Shown here in pieces: positions 34,000 to 42,823 of a DNA stretch of 64,000 nucleotides (the stretch's first letter is position 1; each line of letters opens with the position of its first letter). The stretch is taken from positions 40,629 through 104,628 of the forward strand of contig CASEYC010000100.1 of NCBI GenBank assembly GCA_949292025.1, given 5' to 3'. Below the pieces are notes generated by a model. The model saw only the letters and a program-made list of their open reading frames with translations. It was not told the origin of the DNA and did no database searches. Both the position numbers and the translations under genes were made by a program. The stretch comes from an uncultured Bacteroides sp. (GTDB taxonomy: Bacteria; Bacteroidota; Bacteroidia; Bacteroidales; Bacteroidaceae).

Positions 34000-35706
34000 A
34001 TGAAAAAGACCAACTACTTCACTCTCGCAGCCCTGGCCCTGCTCAGCCTGGCCGGCTGCACACACGACGAAGAGCCAGCCGCCAACGGCCTGCCCATGAC
34101 AGGGACACCCCTGCGCGCGACGGCCGAAATCACCGCCCCCGTGACCCGCGAGGCCATGACCACGCAGGACCTGACGCACTATTACTTCCGCGTGACCGAC
34201 CAGGACGGAGCCGCCACGACGGAATATGACTACTTTACCTCGATGACGCTGGCGGACGGCCAATGGACAGGCGACAAAGCAATGACGTGGGGCACTGCCT
34301 ACCCGAAGGTGTCCGCCCTGGAGCAGAAAGGCGTGGAATGGAACCAGACGGAATACACCACCGGTAAGACCATCGCCGTGCAGACCGACCAAAGCGACCG
34401 CGAGACCGGCCTGCTGAAGAGCGACCTGCTCTACATGGCGCCCAAGGCCATCAGCGCCGCCGACCTCGACAACGAGGGGAACATCAAGGTGAACCTGGCG
34501 CACCGCTTCGCCAAGCTGAAAGTGGTGGTGAACGTCACGGGAGCGACCACAAACCCCATTACCGCACTGACCATAGGCGGCACACAGACGACGGCCACCT
34601 TCACCCCCGAGACGGACGTCCTGACGCTGTCCGGCAATGTTGCGGACATCATCCCCTACCGTGAATCCACCGAAGCAAGCACCAGCGGCCCGGGCTACAC
34701 CGCCACCTACGAGTGCATCCTCCTGCCGCAACAGTTGGCAGCAAACACTCTCAAAGTCACCGCCACCGCGGGCGAGGACGGAACAACGAAGAGCTACGAG
34801 CATCCCAAAGAACTTGAACTGAAAGGCAACACCCAATACACCCTGAAACTGACGATGAACCACCAAGGAGCCATGAACCCGAGCGGCGATGTCAATGTGG
34901 GGAATTGGGGAGATGAAGGAGAGATAGAAGGCGGCGAAATAAGCGAAGACGGCAAGACCTACACCGTCAGCACGGCCACGAGCTTGCTGGAATGGGCACA
35001 AGCCGCAGCGCAAGGCCAAAGTCCAAACCTCATCCTGACCGACGACATTGACATGACAGGACAGACCTGGCCGACCATAGAGAATTACACCGGCGGTACC
35101 ATTGACGGTGGCGGGCACACCATCAGCAACCTGACATTGACTAAACAAAATATCGTTGATATCGGCCTTATCGCCTCAGATGCAAACGAATGTACCATTA
35201 AGAATCTAACCCTTCTGAACCCCTGTATCCGTGATGAATATGCTCATGGAAGTGCTTTCTTTGTAGGAAGTAGAGCAACAAATATCACCATGGAGAACTG
35301 CCATGTCATTGGAGGAATACGGGAAATAAGCGGCCCTTCTAATTATGAGGGCGGTTTAGTATGCGATGCGGATTATAGCAAGTTCATAGCTTGTTCCATC
35401 ACCTCAACCCAGAACATGAACTTGATGGGCCAAAGTATGAGAGATATCAATATAACAGCATGCTATACCATTGGGGGAAACTTGGTTGGTTACGAGTGGG
35501 GAGGTACTTCCCCGGCTTACAACGCCAGCTACTACCTGAATAATAACGTCATAACAGCAGCGGACGGAAGCACGGTAAGCTCTTGGTCTGAAGCCATGAC
35601 TGCCATGAACCAAGCCTTATCAGGCACAACATACCAATGGGTAGAAAACGAAGGAACGGACAAAGATACACGCCCCCTCGTTATCAAGTCCCAAACGACT
35701 AACTAA
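34000..35706 (+). CDS. Fimbrillin-family surface lipoprotein with GLUG-like C-terminal region
   Basis: A 568-residue protein with a lipoprotein signal (MKKTNYFTLAALALLSLAGC, lipid Cys at residue 20). About 40-310 shows the fimbrillin/Mfa-like pattern (ATAEITAPVTRE, MTWGTAYPKV, VNLAHRFAKLKVVVNV, NTQYTLKLTMN). From about 325 the sequence becomes a repeat region with GTIDGGGHTISNLTL and CTIKNLTLLN, like GLUG/beta-helix repeats, an architecture seen in pilus-tip or accessory subunits. The 3' half is more AT-rich. Likely exported, lipidated and displayed; a role in fimbriae or adhesion is inferred. No other fimbrial genes are adjacent. Confidence 0.85.
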   Translation: MKKTNYFTLAALALLSLAGCTHDEEPAANGLPMTGTPLRATAEITAPVTREAMTTQDLTHYYFRVTDQDGAATTEYDYFTSMTLADGQWTGDKAMTWGTAYPKVSALEQKGVEWNQTEYTTGKTIAVQTDQSDRETGLLKSDLLYMAPKAISAADLDNEGNIKVNLAHRFAKLKVVVNVTGATTNPITALTIGGTQTTATFTPETDVLTLSGNVADIIPYRESTEASTSGPGYTATYECILLPQQLAANTLKVTATAGEDGTTKSYEHPKELELKGNTQYTLKLTMNHQGAMNPSGDVNVGNWGDEGEIEGGEISEDGKTYTVSTATSLLEWAQAAAQGQSPNLILTDDIDMTGQTWPTIENYTGGTIDGGGHTISNLTLTKQNIVDIGLIASDANECTIKNLTLLNPCIRDEYAHGSAFFVGSRATNITMENCHVIGGIREISGPSNYEGGLVCDADYSKFIACSITSTQNMNLMGQSMRDINITACYTIGGNLVGYEWGGTSPAYNASYYLNNNVITAADGSTVSSWSEAMTAMNQALSGTTYQWVENEGTDKDTRPLVIKSQTTN

Positions 35707-35718
35707 CCGCCCCCAAAT

Positions 35719-35803
35719 CGAGATACGTATCTCGGCGGGTTCGAGATAGGTATCTCGACGGGGTTGAGATAGGTATCTCGGCAGGGTCGAGATAGGTATC
35801 TCG
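35719..35803. repeat. Four tandem 16-bp palindromes with 23-bp period
   Basis: Palindromes at 35719-35734 (CGAGATACGTATCTCG), 35742-35757, 35765-35780 and 35788-35803 (CGAGATAGGTATCTCG) start exactly 23 bp apart, with 7-bp G-rich spacers. The array starts 13 bp after the fimbrillin stop codon and is followed by the second GTAGGGGCG element. It may act as a protein-binding array, a 3' RNA structure or a mobile repeat. Confidence 0.95.
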
Positions 35804-35833
35804 ATTTGACGCCCCAAACGGGATGCCGGACAC

Positions 35834-35891
35834 GTAGGGGCGACCCTCGCGGTCGCCCACATCACAGGGCGGGGGCAAGCCCCGCCCCTAC
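35834..35891. repeat. GTAGGGGCG inverted-repeat element, copy 2
   Basis: A 58-bp element from GTAGGGGCGACC to GCCCCGCCCCTAC, built from the same parts as 33891-33965 but in reverse order and strand. The two copies bracket the fimbrillin gene as inverted repeats. It lies 54 bp upstream of the HU-like gene. Confidence 0.8.
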
Positions 35892-35945
35892 AAGTTGAAC
35901 CGTTATAAATAACCCTATTGTTTTACTTCTAAAACCATTAAGACT

Positions 35946-36458
35946 ATGGCATTTAAGTACAAACTCGTTGAAAAACTTCGTGAACCCGGCAACCCCACTG
36001 CCGGAAAGAACTGGCGCGGCACCCCTGCCAGCGCCACGTCGCTGAGCGGCAAGGCCATGACCCGCGCCGCCACCAAGAACACCACCGTGGCCCCCATCGA
36101 GCTGGAGGCGGCACTGGAGCTGCTGGCAGACTTCGTGCCCGAACAGCTGCTGCAGGGCCACACGGTGACCATCCCGGGCCTGGGCTACTTCCGCCTGACC
36201 TTCAAGAGCAAGGGCGCGGACACGGTGGAAGACTTCGACCCGAAGGAAATGCTGTATGACGTGCGCCCGGTGTTCGTGGTGGACCGGGACTTCCGCAAGC
36301 GCGTGCAGGACAACATCGAGTTCGAGGACGGCGGCGTGCAGAAGGACGGCATCAGCTATGCCACCCGCATGGACTACCTGCAGGCCACCAACCCCGGCGG
36401 CAGCACGCCCGGCGGCAACGAAGGCGGCGGCTCGGGAGAGGACGGCAGCTTCGGATAA
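35946..36458 (+). CDS. HU-family DNA-binding protein (HU-HIG type)
   Basis: A 170-residue Bacteroidetes HU-like protein. The HU fold spans about 1-130: MAFKYKLVEKLREPGNP, the LEAALELLADFVPEQLLQGHTVTIPGLGYFRL core, and VVDRDFRKRVQ. The last 25 residues are a flexible Gly-rich acidic tail (PGGSTPGGNEGGG). Such proteins are abundant in Bacteroides, often near repeats and surface genes; they presumably bend or coat DNA. It is monocistronic with a strong intrinsic terminator 28 bp after the stop. Confidence 0.9.
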   Translation: MAFKYKLVEKLREPGNPTAGKNWRGTPASATSLSGKAMTRAATKNTTVAPIELEAALELLADFVPEQLLQGHTVTIPGLGYFRLTFKSKGADTVEDFDPKEMLYDVRPVFVVDRDFRKRVQDNIEFEDGGVQKDGISYATRMDYLQATNPGGSTPGGNEGGGSGEDGSFG

Positions 36459-36485
36459 GCGCCGCGCCAAGACGGAAACCGCATC

Positions 36486-36532
36486 AAAACGGAAAAGGAG
36501 ACGGACAACGGGCCATCCTTTTCCGTTTTTTC
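36486..36532 (+). terminator. Intrinsic terminator after the HU-like gene
   Basis: A 14-bp perfect stem, AAAACGGAAAAGGA (36486-36499) with TCCTTTTCCGTTTT (36516-36529), 16-nt loop, and a T-rich 3' end. Confidence 0.9.
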
Positions 36533-36724
36533 GTTCCAACGCCCGCACCTGCCCGCAGGGCGAGGAGAATCCGGCAAGAAAGCAAAACGGCGGATATCCC
36601 AACATATTCATCGCTTATCCTTAATTTGTGTTACAAATTGGTTACAAAACGCCCGTTTCCGCAACAGGCAATTGACCAAGGTCAAGAAAAGGGGGGCAGA
36701 AGCGCACTTTTTCCCGAAATTGTT

Positions 36725-36754
36725 TTTGTGTTCTAAAACATGTCCCTACATTTG
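36725..36754 (+). promoter_or_regulatory. Promoter and structured leader of the small secreted protein gene
   Basis: TTTG (36725-36728), 18 bp, then TACATTTG (36747-36754). The leader of about 95 nt contains an 8-bp inverted repeat AAAGCTAA / TTAGCTTT around a 25-nt A/T-rich loop. The purine-rich AAAAGGAGAAAG precedes the ATG at 36858. Confidence 0.7.
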
Positions 36755-36857
36755 CATCGGTAAAAAGAAAAAGCTAAGGCTTTTGAACGTTTTCAATAGG
36801 TATTAGCTTTGACAGAAAGATTAGTTTTTAGGTTAACAATTAAAAGGAGAAAGTATT

Positions 36858-37211
36858 ATGAAACGTTTTGGATTAACATTAGTAGCAGCATTCTGCTTGG
36901 CAAGTGTTTCGTTTGCAGCCGGCAACCAACCGACCAACGAGAAGTGGGAAGGCAACATCAACGTAAGCAAACTGAGCAACTACCTGAAACTGACAAGCGA
37001 CCAGCGCGAGGAAGTGGCCAACATCTGCGATTTCTTCAACGCACAGATGAAGCGCGCCAACTCTTCCAAGAAGAACCAGGAGAAGATGCTCCGCAACGCC
37101 ATCTACGGCAACCTGAAGCTGATGAAGAAGGCCCTGGACGAGAAGCAATATGCAGAATACACCAAGGTGCTGAACGTGACGCTGAAGAACAAGGGCATCG
37201 AAGTGAAGTAA
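36858..37211 (+). CDS. Small secreted alpha-helical protein, function unknown
   Basis: A 117-residue protein with a clear signal peptide (MKRFGLTLVAAFCLASVSFAA). The mature part is helical and charged: LSNYLKLTSDQREEVANICDFF, then a Lys-rich stretch (ANSSKKNQEKMLRN) and LKLMKKALDEKQYAEYTKVLNVTL. The LT-x-Q-x-E-x-V helix followed by LD-x-x-Q-Y resembles small periplasmic Spy/CpxP-like sensors, but no LTxxQ pair is certain. It has its own promoter and a strong terminator, and may be highly expressed. It is common in Bacteroides as a hypothetical protein. Confidence 0.85.
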   Translation: MKRFGLTLVAAFCLASVSFAAGNQPTNEKWEGNINVSKLSNYLKLTSDQREEVANICDFFNAQMKRANSSKKNQEKMLRNAIYGNLKLMKKALDEKQYAEYTKVLNVTLKNKGIEVK

Positions 37212-37252
37212 GGGAAAGAATCTGGCTGACAACAGATAGATACATGCATTGA

Positions 37253-37289
37253 AAAAAGGCGTTGACCTCTGCGGGTTCAACGCCTTTTT
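37253..37289 (+). terminator. Intrinsic terminator after the small secreted protein gene
   Basis: Stem AAAAAGGCGTTGA (37253-37265) and TCAACGCCTTTTT (37277-37289) with an 11-nt loop. The symmetric A and T tracts allow it to work in both directions, although the convergent LytTR gene ends 70 bp further on. Confidence 0.9.
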
Positions 37290-37358
37290 CATGCCGGCAT
37301 CCCTCTCCGAGGGAGAGAGAGGGCCGGCTCCCTAACCAATTAAATCATAACCCTGCTT

Positions 37359-38114
37359 TCACAAACAGAAGCGTTCTTGCAATTCTTTCTTGTACTTGCG
37401 GGACACCACCAACTCGCCCACCTTGTCAAACGGGGGATAGAGCAAGCACTTGCTTTCCTTGATGATCATCAGATAATCCATATTGATGATATAAGACTGA
37501 TGGATCTGGACAAACTTGGGCGAATACTGGATAATCTGCTCGGCCGTCGTGCCCCTGCGCAAAGGCAAAGGAAGCTGGCCATCCAGCACGACCTCCCATT
37601 GCTTCTTGTCCGAGGAATAACGGAAATAGCCTATCTCGGACATGTGCAAGGCCCGCATGTCATTGGTCGGCGTGAAGACGATGAATGTCTGCCCCGATTG
37701 CCCCAAATCCTTGCGCATCCCGGCATTTCGCGGCGCGGCCTTCTCCACATGCTCCATATAGCGATCCAAGATTACTTTCAGCTCCTGCTCCTCGAAGGGC
37801 TTCAGCAAATAGTCGAAAGCGGCTTCGCGTATGGCGTGTATCATGTACTTGTCGTATGCGGTGTAGAAGACGACCCGCATCGGCCACGAGAAGCTGTCGC
37901 GCATCTCTTGGAGCAACTGCATCCCGGTCATGTCCGGCATCTCCACGTCGAGGAAAAGCAAATCGGGCTGCGCCTTGGCTATCAGCTTCTTGCCCTGCGT
38001 GCCATTATGGGCAACTCCCTCGACCGAGAAGCGACCGTCTTTCTCCAATGAGAAACCCAACGTCTCACAAGAGAACTTATCATCATCCACTATGACAACC
38101 TTGTATTTGCTCAT
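37359..38114 (-). CDS. LytTR-type response regulator
   Basis: A 251-residue regulator. The receiver domain (1-120) has KVVIVDDDKFSC and the phosphoacceptor Asp in LLFLDVEMPDM, and the Lys in LLKPFEEQEL. The LytTR DNA-binding domain (about 150-250) contains FVQIHQSYIINMDYL. The longer frame to 38198 adds 28 unlike residues, so ATG 38114 (MSKYKVVIVDDD) was chosen. It is paired with the histidine kinase gene 136 bp upstream on the same strand. The target genes are unknown; the small secreted protein gene is the nearest neighbour downstream. Confidence 0.92.
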   Translation of the reverse strand: MSKYKVVIVDDDKFSCETLGFSLEKDGRFSVEGVAHNGTQGKKLIAKAQPDLLFLDVEMPDMTGMQLLQEMRDSFSWPMRVVFYTAYDKYMIHAIREAAFDYLLKPFEEQELKVILDRYMEHVEKAAPRNAGMRKDLGQSGQTFIVFTPTNDMRALHMSEIGYFRYSSDKKQWEVVLDGQLPLPLRRGTTAEQIIQYSPKFVQIHQSYIINMDYLMIIKESKCLLYPPFDKVGELVVSRKYKKELQERFCL

Positions 38115-38250
38115 GGTTTGTTTGTGCTTATTTTGTGCGAATATAGAGATAAAATTGTTCCGCTCCAAAACGGGCGAAACGAAATCAGGACTATTCATGC
38201 AGGATACGGGATTATTCTGCTAAAAATAGGGATTAAGCGGCTACGATTTA

Positions 38251-40290
38251 TCAGAGGGCATAGTCATATTGTCCGGGCAAATGGAAGAATACGCAGCACC
38301 CCGTATCGCCTCCGGGCAGGTCGATGTTCTGCACCGACACGTCTATCGCCTCCCGGTTCTTCTGGTTGAGTATCTGGATGGTCTGCATGATGACCTTCAG
38401 GCCTGTGCCCGTGCCGCGATGGATGCTGCCGGGACGGAAGCCGCCTCCGTTGTCCATGATCCGGATGTCGATGCCCGTGGCAGCCTTGTGCACCGTAATC
38501 CACAGGCGACGCTCGCCCTCCTTGTCCTTCAAGGCGTGCTTCACGGCGTTCTCCACCGGGATTTGTATCAGCATGGAGGGCAACACCACTTCGTCCGGGC
38601 GCACGCCCGGCTCCAGCGTGATTTCCGGGCGGAAGTCAGGTCCCAAGGAATGTTGCATCAGTTCAAGGTAGGTGCGGACGAAGTCGAGCTCCTCGGCCAG
38701 CGTGACGCACAGGTGCTCGGCCAGCTCCAGGTTGCGCCTCATCAGCTTCACCAACGAGGAGAGGTTCTGGCGCTCGGCCTCCTTCAAGCCCGCCATCTCC
38801 TGGTTGAGCACGTTGAAGATGAAATGCGGGGAGAGCCGGTTGCGGATATTCTCCAGGCGGAGCGTGGACACCGTGCGCCGGTTTTGTGCCAGGAAGAGCG
38901 CGCGTTTCTTCTTGTTGTAAATGTAGACGAAGCAGGCGATGAGCACCGCCAACACGGCTATCGCCCACACGAAGAACTGGGTCTGGCGCAACTCCAGCAC
39001 CTCGTTGCGTTGCTCCTGCAAGAGCACCCGGTGGGCCATCAGCGTGGAATCCTGTTGGTAGCGGAGGGTCAGGTCGGCGGTGCGCATACGGATGCGTTCG
39101 CTGCGGATGGAGTCATCCAGGCGGGCTTCTTCCTTCATGTAATGATAAGCCTGCCGGTAGTTGCCCATCGCTTCATAGAATTGCAGGAGGTTGCGGTTGC
39201 GGATATGCACCAGGTCGGGGTCGATGTCGTCCGCAGGCACGCCCTCCTTGAGCAAGCGGCGGGCCGTGGCGTAATCCTTGCGGAGCAAAGCCAGCTGGAT
39301 GTGCTGGGTGTCCAGGTAGTACAACGCCGTGTTCATGCCCAATCCGCGGAAGAAGGGTTGGCAAAGGGCGATGTACTTGGCCGCCGAATCCGCCTCCCCC
39401 AGCTGGAGGAAGCAATCGCCCAGGTTCAGCCGGCTGAGGTTCAGCTCGTAGCTCATGTCCGGATAATCGTCCGTCAGCTCCTCCGCACGCCGGAAATATT
39501 CGGTGGCTGTCAGGTAGTCGCCCCGATAATAATAGGACGTGCCCCGGTTGTTGAGGTAGAAATGTTTCTCGAAGGGCAACATCTGCCCGTAGCTCTGCGC
39601 GGCCAGGTCATAGTAGTGGTCGCACAACTCGAAATCGCGCAACGAAGAGTACACCTGCGCCAAGCCGTAGTAGACAGGCACCTTCTGCCGGGAGAGCAGA
39701 TAGAGCGAGTCGCACAAGAGCAACGCCCGGCGGTACCAATACGCGCTGGTGTCCAACTTGCCTTGCCGGTTGCAGGCGTCGGCCAGATTGATGAGAATGT
39801 CGGGCACGACGTCGGTGCGCTTCCCTTTCATCCGCTGCTCGTAGGCTTGGCGGAAGCACACCTCGGCGGAATCCATCTCTCCCAGGCGGGCGTAGACATT
39901 GCCCTTCATGTTGAGGCACTCGGAGTACAAATCGGCCAACCGCGCCGACGAAGGCTGGCGACGGGCGAAGGACTCTATCTGGCGGATGAGCAGCCGGGCG
40001 GAATCCATGTCGGAGGTGGCCAGGCAAGTCTTCAAGGCCAAAGCCAAGTAATTGTAACCCACCAGGCTGTCCCTGCACTGCCGCATCCGGCTGATGGCCT
40101 TGGTGCGCACCAGCCGCGGGGCGATGGTGATGGAGTCGTAGTGCGCGTCGAAGAAAGCCTCGTAGGCTTGCATTTCGGACACATCCGCCCGCCCCCTCTC
40201 CAGGCAAGAGACAGGGATGAGCGCCCCCAACGCCACAAGCAAGAGCTGGGGCAGGAAGAAAAGGCTATGTCCGGCGCCGCGCGACTTCAT
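38251..40290 (-). CDS. TPR-containing LytS-type sensor histidine kinase
   Basis: A 679-residue membrane kinase. It has an N-terminal hydrophobic signal (LFFLPQLLLVALGALIP), TPR-like repeats across about 60-410 in the periplasm (for example YLALALKTCLATSDMDSA and YRRALLLCDSLY), a transmembrane helix (FFVWAIAVLAVLIACFVYIY, about 433-452), a His_kinase domain with phosphoacceptor in LSPHFIFNVLNQE, and an ATPase domain (ENAVKHALKDKEGERRLW, MDNGGGFRPG). It is the likely partner of the LytTR regulator. The signal sensed through the TPRs is not known. Confidence 0.92.
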   Translation of the reverse strand: MKSRGAGHSLFFLPQLLLVALGALIPVSCLERGRADVSEMQAYEAFFDAHYDSITIAPRLVRTKAISRMRQCRDSLVGYNYLALALKTCLATSDMDSARLLIRQIESFARRQPSSARLADLYSECLNMKGNVYARLGEMDSAEVCFRQAYEQRMKGKRTDVVPDILINLADACNRQGKLDTSAYWYRRALLLCDSLYLLSRQKVPVYYGLAQVYSSLRDFELCDHYYDLAAQSYGQMLPFEKHFYLNNRGTSYYYRGDYLTATEYFRRAEELTDDYPDMSYELNLSRLNLGDCFLQLGEADSAAKYIALCQPFFRGLGMNTALYYLDTQHIQLALLRKDYATARRLLKEGVPADDIDPDLVHIRNRNLLQFYEAMGNYRQAYHYMKEEARLDDSIRSERIRMRTADLTLRYQQDSTLMAHRVLLQEQRNEVLELRQTQFFVWAIAVLAVLIACFVYIYNKKKRALFLAQNRRTVSTLRLENIRNRLSPHFIFNVLNQEMAGLKEAERQNLSSLVKLMRRNLELAEHLCVTLAEELDFVRTYLELMQHSLGPDFRPEITLEPGVRPDEVVLPSMLIQIPVENAVKHALKDKEGERRLWITVHKAATGIDIRIMDNGGGFRPGSIHRGTGTGLKVIMQTIQILNQKNREAIDVSVQNIDLPGGDTGCCVFFHLPGQYDYAL

Positions 40291-40297
40291 ATCCGCA

Positions 40298-41377
40298 TCA
40301 ATGTATGGTCACCAGCGTGGCTCCGAAGCCATATTCCTGGAAAGAAGCGTCTTGCGCCTTGCAGGCAGGATACTTGCGCTTCAGTTCGTCCAGCACCGCC
40401 TTGCGCAACACGCCTTCGCCCTTGCCGTGGATGAAGACGATGCGTTGCTCGCGCTTGTTCTTGTATTGCTCCATCACCTCGCGGAACTTCCCGAGCTGGT
40501 ATTGCAGCATCTCCGTGTTGGACATGCCCCGCGTGTCGTCCAGCAAGGCGTCGATGTGGAGGTCAACCTCCACGACCTCGTTCTTCCCCTTCTTTTCCGG
40601 CTTGGGTTTCGGTTTTGAGGAAGGCTCGTCGGCCGTCTTCTTCTTCATCAAGGCATCCTGCAAATCCTCGGCAGAGACGTACACCTGGCGGACAAGCCGG
40701 TCGTCGCGCACCACGTCGTAGAGCAAAGCCGGCGTCTCGAAGAAGTCGCAGGGTTGGAAAGTATGCAACTTGTAGAACTTCACGGTGTCGATGCGCAACT
40801 CCATGCTCACGGCAGGCTTGAGGACAAACGACGTGCGGTCCTTGAAGGCAATGAACTGGATGCAGACGCGCTCGTGGTCGTTCAGTTCGGATTTCTCGAA
40901 CTCCTCCAGGAGGTACTTCATGTTAGGCTCCACCACCCCGTGCGAACGCACGCTCCAAGCGTTTCCCTCCGCGCTGAGGTAGGTGTAATAAAGGTAATAG
41001 TTGGAGTCGTTCACCAGATAAGCCTCGAAAGGCGTGGTGCTGACGGCTTTGATGTCCACAGGCACGAAGGCCAGGAAGACGTTCAACTGGTTGCCCGTGC
41101 GGGTTTCAGGCTGGCGATAGGCGGAGATTTCCGGTTTCTCTATCTTGGCTTCCGACTGCACGGGGCGTTCGGCTTCTTTCTTCTTTTGGGCAGCCGCCTT
41201 CGAGGCGGGAGTGGGGATGTTGTAGTCATCGGTCTCTATCACCACACATTCGCGGACGGGCATGGGGATGTCGAAGCCGTCTTCATCCTCCACCAACACA
41301 ATGTCCTTGCCTTGGAAGCCGGTGACCCTGCCGCCGCCGACTTCGCTCAAAAAGCGCACTTTATCTCCTATCTTCAT
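40298..41377 (-). CDS. DUF2027 / Smr-domain protein
   Basis: A 359-residue protein. The start region ([35 protein letters not shown]) is a KOW/SH3-like segment, the middle (about 115-245) is the Bacteroidetes DUF2027 domain, then a Lys/Pro-rich linker, and a C-terminal Smr domain ([27 protein letters not shown]). Smr domains act as nicking endonucleases or RNases, for example in ribosome rescue or recombination control. The frame runs open to 41617, but the extra 80 residues are repeat-derived, so ATG 41377 was chosen. It ends 7 bp upstream of the histidine kinase gene, so the two may be co-transcribed. Confidence 0.9.
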   Translation of the reverse strand: MKIGDKVRFLSEVGGGRVTGFQGKDIVLVEDEDGFDIPMPVRECVVIETDDYNIPTPASKAAAQKKKEAERPVQSEAKIEKPEISAYRQPETRTGNQLNVFLAFVPVDIKAVSTTPFEAYLVNDSNYYLYYTYLSAEGNAWSVRSHGVVEPNMKYLLEEFEKSELNDHERVCIQFIAFKDRTSFVLKPAVSMELRIDTVKFYKLHTFQPCDFFETPALLYDVVRDDRLVRQVYVSAEDLQDALMKKKTADEPSSKPKPKPEKKGKNEVVEVDLHIDALLDDTRGMSNTEMLQYQLGKFREVMEQYKNKREQRIVFIHGKGEGVLRKAVLDELKRKYPACKAQDASFQEYGFGATLVTIH

Positions 41378-41435
41378 ATTCTTCTGCAAATCAAATCGTT
41401 CAACAATATATCCGGCCACGTTTCCCGCCTTTGCC

Positions 41436-41501
41436 TTGGCAGAACTTTGACACGCCTTTGGCAGAACAAAGGCACGCCCTTGGCAGAACATTGCCCCGGC
41501 T
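41436..41501. repeat. Three tandem 22-bp repeats upstream of the Smr gene
   Basis: TTGGCAGAAC recurs at 41436, 41458 and 41480, exactly 22 bp apart. The middle unit sits in an inverted repeat, GCCTTTGGCAGAACAAAGGC (41454-41473). It lies between a minus-strand -7 box (TACCTTTG, 41528-41535) and the Smr gene start, so it would be in the leader RNA. A related motif occurs at 57027-57068. Confidence 0.85.
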
Positions 41502-41547
41502 CCGGCGAAACATGACGCAATCGGGTACAAAGGTAAGAAATAATCCG

Positions 41548-41555
41548 TACCTTTG
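41548..41555 (+). promoter_or_regulatory. -7 box of queA
   Basis: TACCTTTG on the plus strand, 20 bp upstream of the queA ATG. A back-to-back minus-strand TACCTTTG (41528-41535) serves the Smr gene. The -33 elements are not obvious. Confidence 0.6.
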
Positions 41556-41575
41556 CACCCCGAAAAGAAAGATAT

Positions 41576-42805
41576 ATGAACGAGAACCCCAAACATATCC
41601 ACATCCGGGACTTCCAATACGACCTACCGGACGAACGCATCGCCAAGTTCCCCCTGCCCGAACGGGATCACTCCAAGCTCCTGCTCTACCGCCACGGGGA
41701 GGTCAGCGAAGACCATTTCTACAACCTGCCGCACCATATCCCGGCAGGCAGCCTGATGATTTTCAACAACACGAAGGTCATCCAAGCCCGCCTGCACTTC
41801 CGCAAGGAGACGGGCGCCCTCATCGAAGTGTTTTGCCTGGAGCCCATCGAGCCGAACGACTATGCGCTCAACTTCCAGCAAACCCGCCACTCGGCGTGGC
41901 TCTGCATGATAGGCAACCTGAAGAAATGGAAAGAAGGCCCCCTGCATCGCGAGATGACCGTCAAGGGCTTGCCCGTCACCCTGACCGCCACCCGTGGCGA
42001 ATGCCGGGGCACGAGCCATTGGGTGGACTTCACGTGGGATAACGCGGAAGTGACCTTTGCCGACATCCTCGAAGTGTTCGGCGAATTGCCCATACCGCCC
42101 TACCTCAACCGGGAGACGCAGGAAAGCGACCTGGTGACTTACCAGACGGTGTATTCAAAGATAAAAGGCTCGGTAGCCGCCCCCACGGCAGGCTTGCACT
42201 TCACGCCCCGCGTGCTCGACGCCTTGAAGCAACAAGGAGTGGATTTGGAAGAACTGACCCTGCACGTGGGCGCAGGCACCTTCAAGCCCGTCAAGAGCGA
42301 AGAGATTGAGGGACACGAGATGCACACGGAGTACATCTCCGTCTCTCGCGCCACCATCGCCAAACTATTGGCACACAACGGACAAGCCATAGCTGTGGGC
42401 ACCACCTCGGTGCGCACCCTGGAGAGCCTCTACCACATCGGGCTTACCGTGATGGAGCATCCCGACGCCTCGGAAGAAGAACTGCACGTGCGCCAATGGC
42501 AGCCCTACGAGCTTCCCGCAGCGAAAGCCTCCATCCCTGCCACGGACGCCTTGCAAGCCTTGCTCGACTACCTGAACCGGCATCAGATGGAAGCCCTGCA
42601 CACCAGCACGCAAATCATCATCGCGCCGGGATATGACTACAAGATAGTGAAGGCCATGGTGACCAACTTCCACCAGCCACAGAGCACCCTGCTCCTGCTC
42701 GTATCCGCCTTTGTCCATGGAGATTGGCGGAAGATATACGACTATGCCCTGGCGCACGGTTTCCGTTTCCTGAGTTATGGGGATTCGTCGCTGCTGATAC
42801 CGTAA
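41576..42805 (+). CDS. queA: S-adenosylmethionine:tRNA ribosyltransferase-isomerase
   Basis: A 409-residue QueA, which transfers ribose from SAM to preQ1 in tRNA to make epoxyqueuosine. Family motifs include [68 protein letters not shown] and [11 protein letters not shown]. It is longer than E. coli QueA (356) because of insertions typical of Bacteroidetes. The NUDIX gene follows 18 bp later and may be co-transcribed. Confidence 0.95.
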   Translation: MNENPKHIHIRDFQYDLPDERIAKFPLPERDHSKLLLYRHGEVSEDHFYNLPHHIPAGSLMIFNNTKVIQARLHFRKETGALIEVFCLEPIEPNDYALNFQQTRHSAWLCMIGNLKKWKEGPLHREMTVKGLPVTLTATRGECRGTSHWVDFTWDNAEVTFADILEVFGELPIPPYLNRETQESDLVTYQTVYSKIKGSVAAPTAGLHFTPRVLDALKQQGVDLEELTLHVGAGTFKPVKSEEIEGHEMHTEYISVSRATIAKLLAHNGQAIAVGTTSVRTLESLYHIGLTVMEHPDASEEELHVRQWQPYELPAAKASIPATDALQALLDYLNRHQMEALHTSTQIIIAPGYDYKIVKAMVTNFHQPQSTLLLLVSAFVHGDWRKIYDYALAHGFRFLSYGDSSLLIP

Positions 42806-42823
42806 ATTAAGAAATTATCATTT

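Noticed and set aside
41378-41617. 80-residue N-terminal extension of the Smr protein
   Set aside because: It is translated from the 22-bp repeat array and promoter; ATG 41377 gives the family N-terminus.
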